DNA of 64,000 bases from Paramacrobiotus metropolitanus (Eukaryota; Tardigrada; Eutardigrada; Parachela; Macrobiotidae): contig NW_026570344.1 in the NCBI RefSeq assembly GCF_019649055.1, positions 310,001-374,000 of the forward strand. Reading direction: 5' to 3'. How positions within the stretch are numbered: the stretch's first letter is position 1; each line of letters starts with the position of its first letter. Of this stretch, positions 62,969 to 64,000 are shown one piece after another. A program made the position numbers and the translations under genes. Under the pieces are notes generated by a model that did no database searches, had not been told where the DNA came from, and was given only the letters and a program-made list of their open reading frames with translations.

Positions 62969-63856
62969 CAGGACCATTGCCCGGAAACATTAATACAATG
63001 TAAACACTGAAGCGTATGTGTTCAGAGTGCTGTGTGTCCAGGATTGCCGAACATACAGGCACAGGCAGTCTTTTCACGGCTCAATATGCTCGACCCTTGA
63101 TGTTCCTGACGAGGAACATCTTTTCCATAGTCCCGTCACGGTTTCCTAATTAAATAGTTTACTAAAGACGTTTGTCTGAAGTGCTGTTCAGGGACCATTG
63201 GAATTGTTATGCGATGCCTTGAGGCGTGCTATTTCCCGGCTGGGATTTATAAGCCCGGTATATATATAACCCAAATGTGCCAATAATTAAGTCCGCTTCA
63301 GGAGCGACAGGAAGTTTACATGCTGTATCTGTGTCGATCGATTTACATCAGTTTGTCGGCAGTTGCGCTTAGCCACCGATATCCACTGGATTAAGCTGAA
63401 CTTGACCCTTAACGACCTCTCCATATTGCGCTCCTGCCGTTTTTTGGCTGACGCGCACATAAGGGAGACAAATAATTTCGCGCCACGCATGATTTTCAGT
63501 AAGTTTGCTTGTGCTGACAGTATTTCAGTCACGAATTCCATTACACATATGTCGTACATGGACAGCAACGGTTTTGTAATTTAAATTCCACTGATGCACA
63601 CAGTGACACATGCAAATCATGGTTTACAACGGCCGGGTGACGGCAGTGTACAACATGGGTTAACGAATGAATGAAAACGGAATGCCTGATTCTTTTTCTA
63701 TACATCCACTACACCTAGAGGCTCAAATGAATGGATTTGGCGCTCTCCTTTCACATGGCTTTGCAACAGTATTCTTGCAAACATAGTCAAACAATATAAA
63801 TACGTTGGAGGTCAGAAAAAACAACAGTACTTATTCAGCTAAATGCCGTGTACAGC

Positions 63857-63892
63857 GTCCCGTGGGAGTGCAATGCTCCGTTCCCGCGGGAC
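63857..63892. repeat. GC-rich hairpin before the terminal exon
   Basis: GTCCCGTGGGA (63857-63867) pairs with TCCCGCGGGAC (63882-63892), with one G-T mismatch and a 14-base loop. It lies between a TATA-like TATAAATA near 63796 and the exon at 63941, so it may fall in a 5' UTR. Confidence 0.5.
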
Positions 63893-63940
63893 AAAGTAGT
63901 TCATTTGGGCGATATTCGCAGTACATTAACCATTTTCCAG

Positions 63941-64000
63941 CGATCAGGAGGAACTGCTGTTCCTGTGCTGTCAACTGGTGCAGAAAGCAATCGACTGCCG
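63941..64000 (+). CDS. Exon of an unidentified gene leaving the window
   Basis: After the acceptor ttttccag the open frame reads DQEELLFLCCQLVQKAIDC to the window edge. Its helical, leucine-rich composition looks like real coding sequence. It is too short to name. Confidence 0.35.

Larger units (their letters stand above)
59381..63940. other. Gene-poor right end
   Basis: Minus-strand ORFs at 60162-60566 (hydrophobic stretches NILYYGVVTMIFI, SVILYYF) and 63287-63568 may be parts of unplaced receptor exons, but I cannot assign them. A 68-bp inverted repeat pair lies at 62488-62896. Nothing else is recognised. Confidence 0.3.

Noticed and set aside
63287-63568. 93-codon minus-strand frame (LLKIMRGAKLFVSLM)
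   Set aside because: It is suggestive of a helical exon but has no clear splice sites or family, so it is not listed as a gene.

Overview
The window reads as nuclear DNA of a small-genome invertebrate animal. Genes carry many GT-AG introns (mostly 40-1,100 bp), proteins are clear orthologues of animal housekeeping factors, and gaps between genes are a few hundred bases to about 3.5 kb. Gene order, short introns and AT-rich spacers would suit a tardigrade or another compact ecdysozoan, but that placement is an inference; nothing here proves the phylum.

Layout, left to right: (1) 1-2288 (+) the 3' part of an astacin-fold gene whose zinc-binding histidines are gone, followed by cadherin-like beta-sandwich modules. 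(2) 3693-8611 (+) a complete 13-exon Myt1 (Wee1-family) kinase. (3) 12034-14748 (+) a KCTD1/KCTD15 orthologue with one apparent frameshift in a C6 run. (4) 15.2-19.1 kb a LINE zone: an old RT plus restriction-like-endonuclease retrotransposon (-) split by a 278-bp MITE, and a second 3' tail facing it. (5) 19552-20638 a TTAA-flanked, piggyBac-like non-autonomous element. (6) 26742-21290 (-) TAF4 and 27536-30723 (+) LSM14, transcribed divergently from a shared 0.8-kb spacer. (7) 32749-31385 (-) PDCD5, convergent with LSM14. (8) 35819-49808 (+) TENT4 (Trf4/PAPD5-7), with a 9.4-kb first intron. (9) 53717-51391 (-) an aldo-keto reductase with intact catalytic tetrad. (10) 58569-57062 (-) a short secreted, prohormone-like protein of unknown family. 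(11) 59-64 kb a gene-poor end with a possible gustatory-receptor exon, a 68-bp inverted repeat pair and the first coding exon-like segment of a gene leaving the window.

For the eight best genes I placed splice sites by hand. In each complete gene the summed coding exons are divisible by three (Myt1 585 aa, TAF4 715 aa, LSM14 608 aa, PDCD5 133 aa, TENT4 719 aa, AKR 326 aa), which is an internal check on the models. The genes do not form one pathway. They are mostly housekeeping: cell-cycle brake (Myt1), TFIID (TAF4), mRNA storage and decay (LSM14, TENT4), apoptosis-linked factor (PDCD5). The unusual items are the pseudo-astacin, the KCTD frameshift, the nested MITE in the LINE, the piggyBac-like element, a 68-bp hairpin insertion and the orphan secreted peptide.
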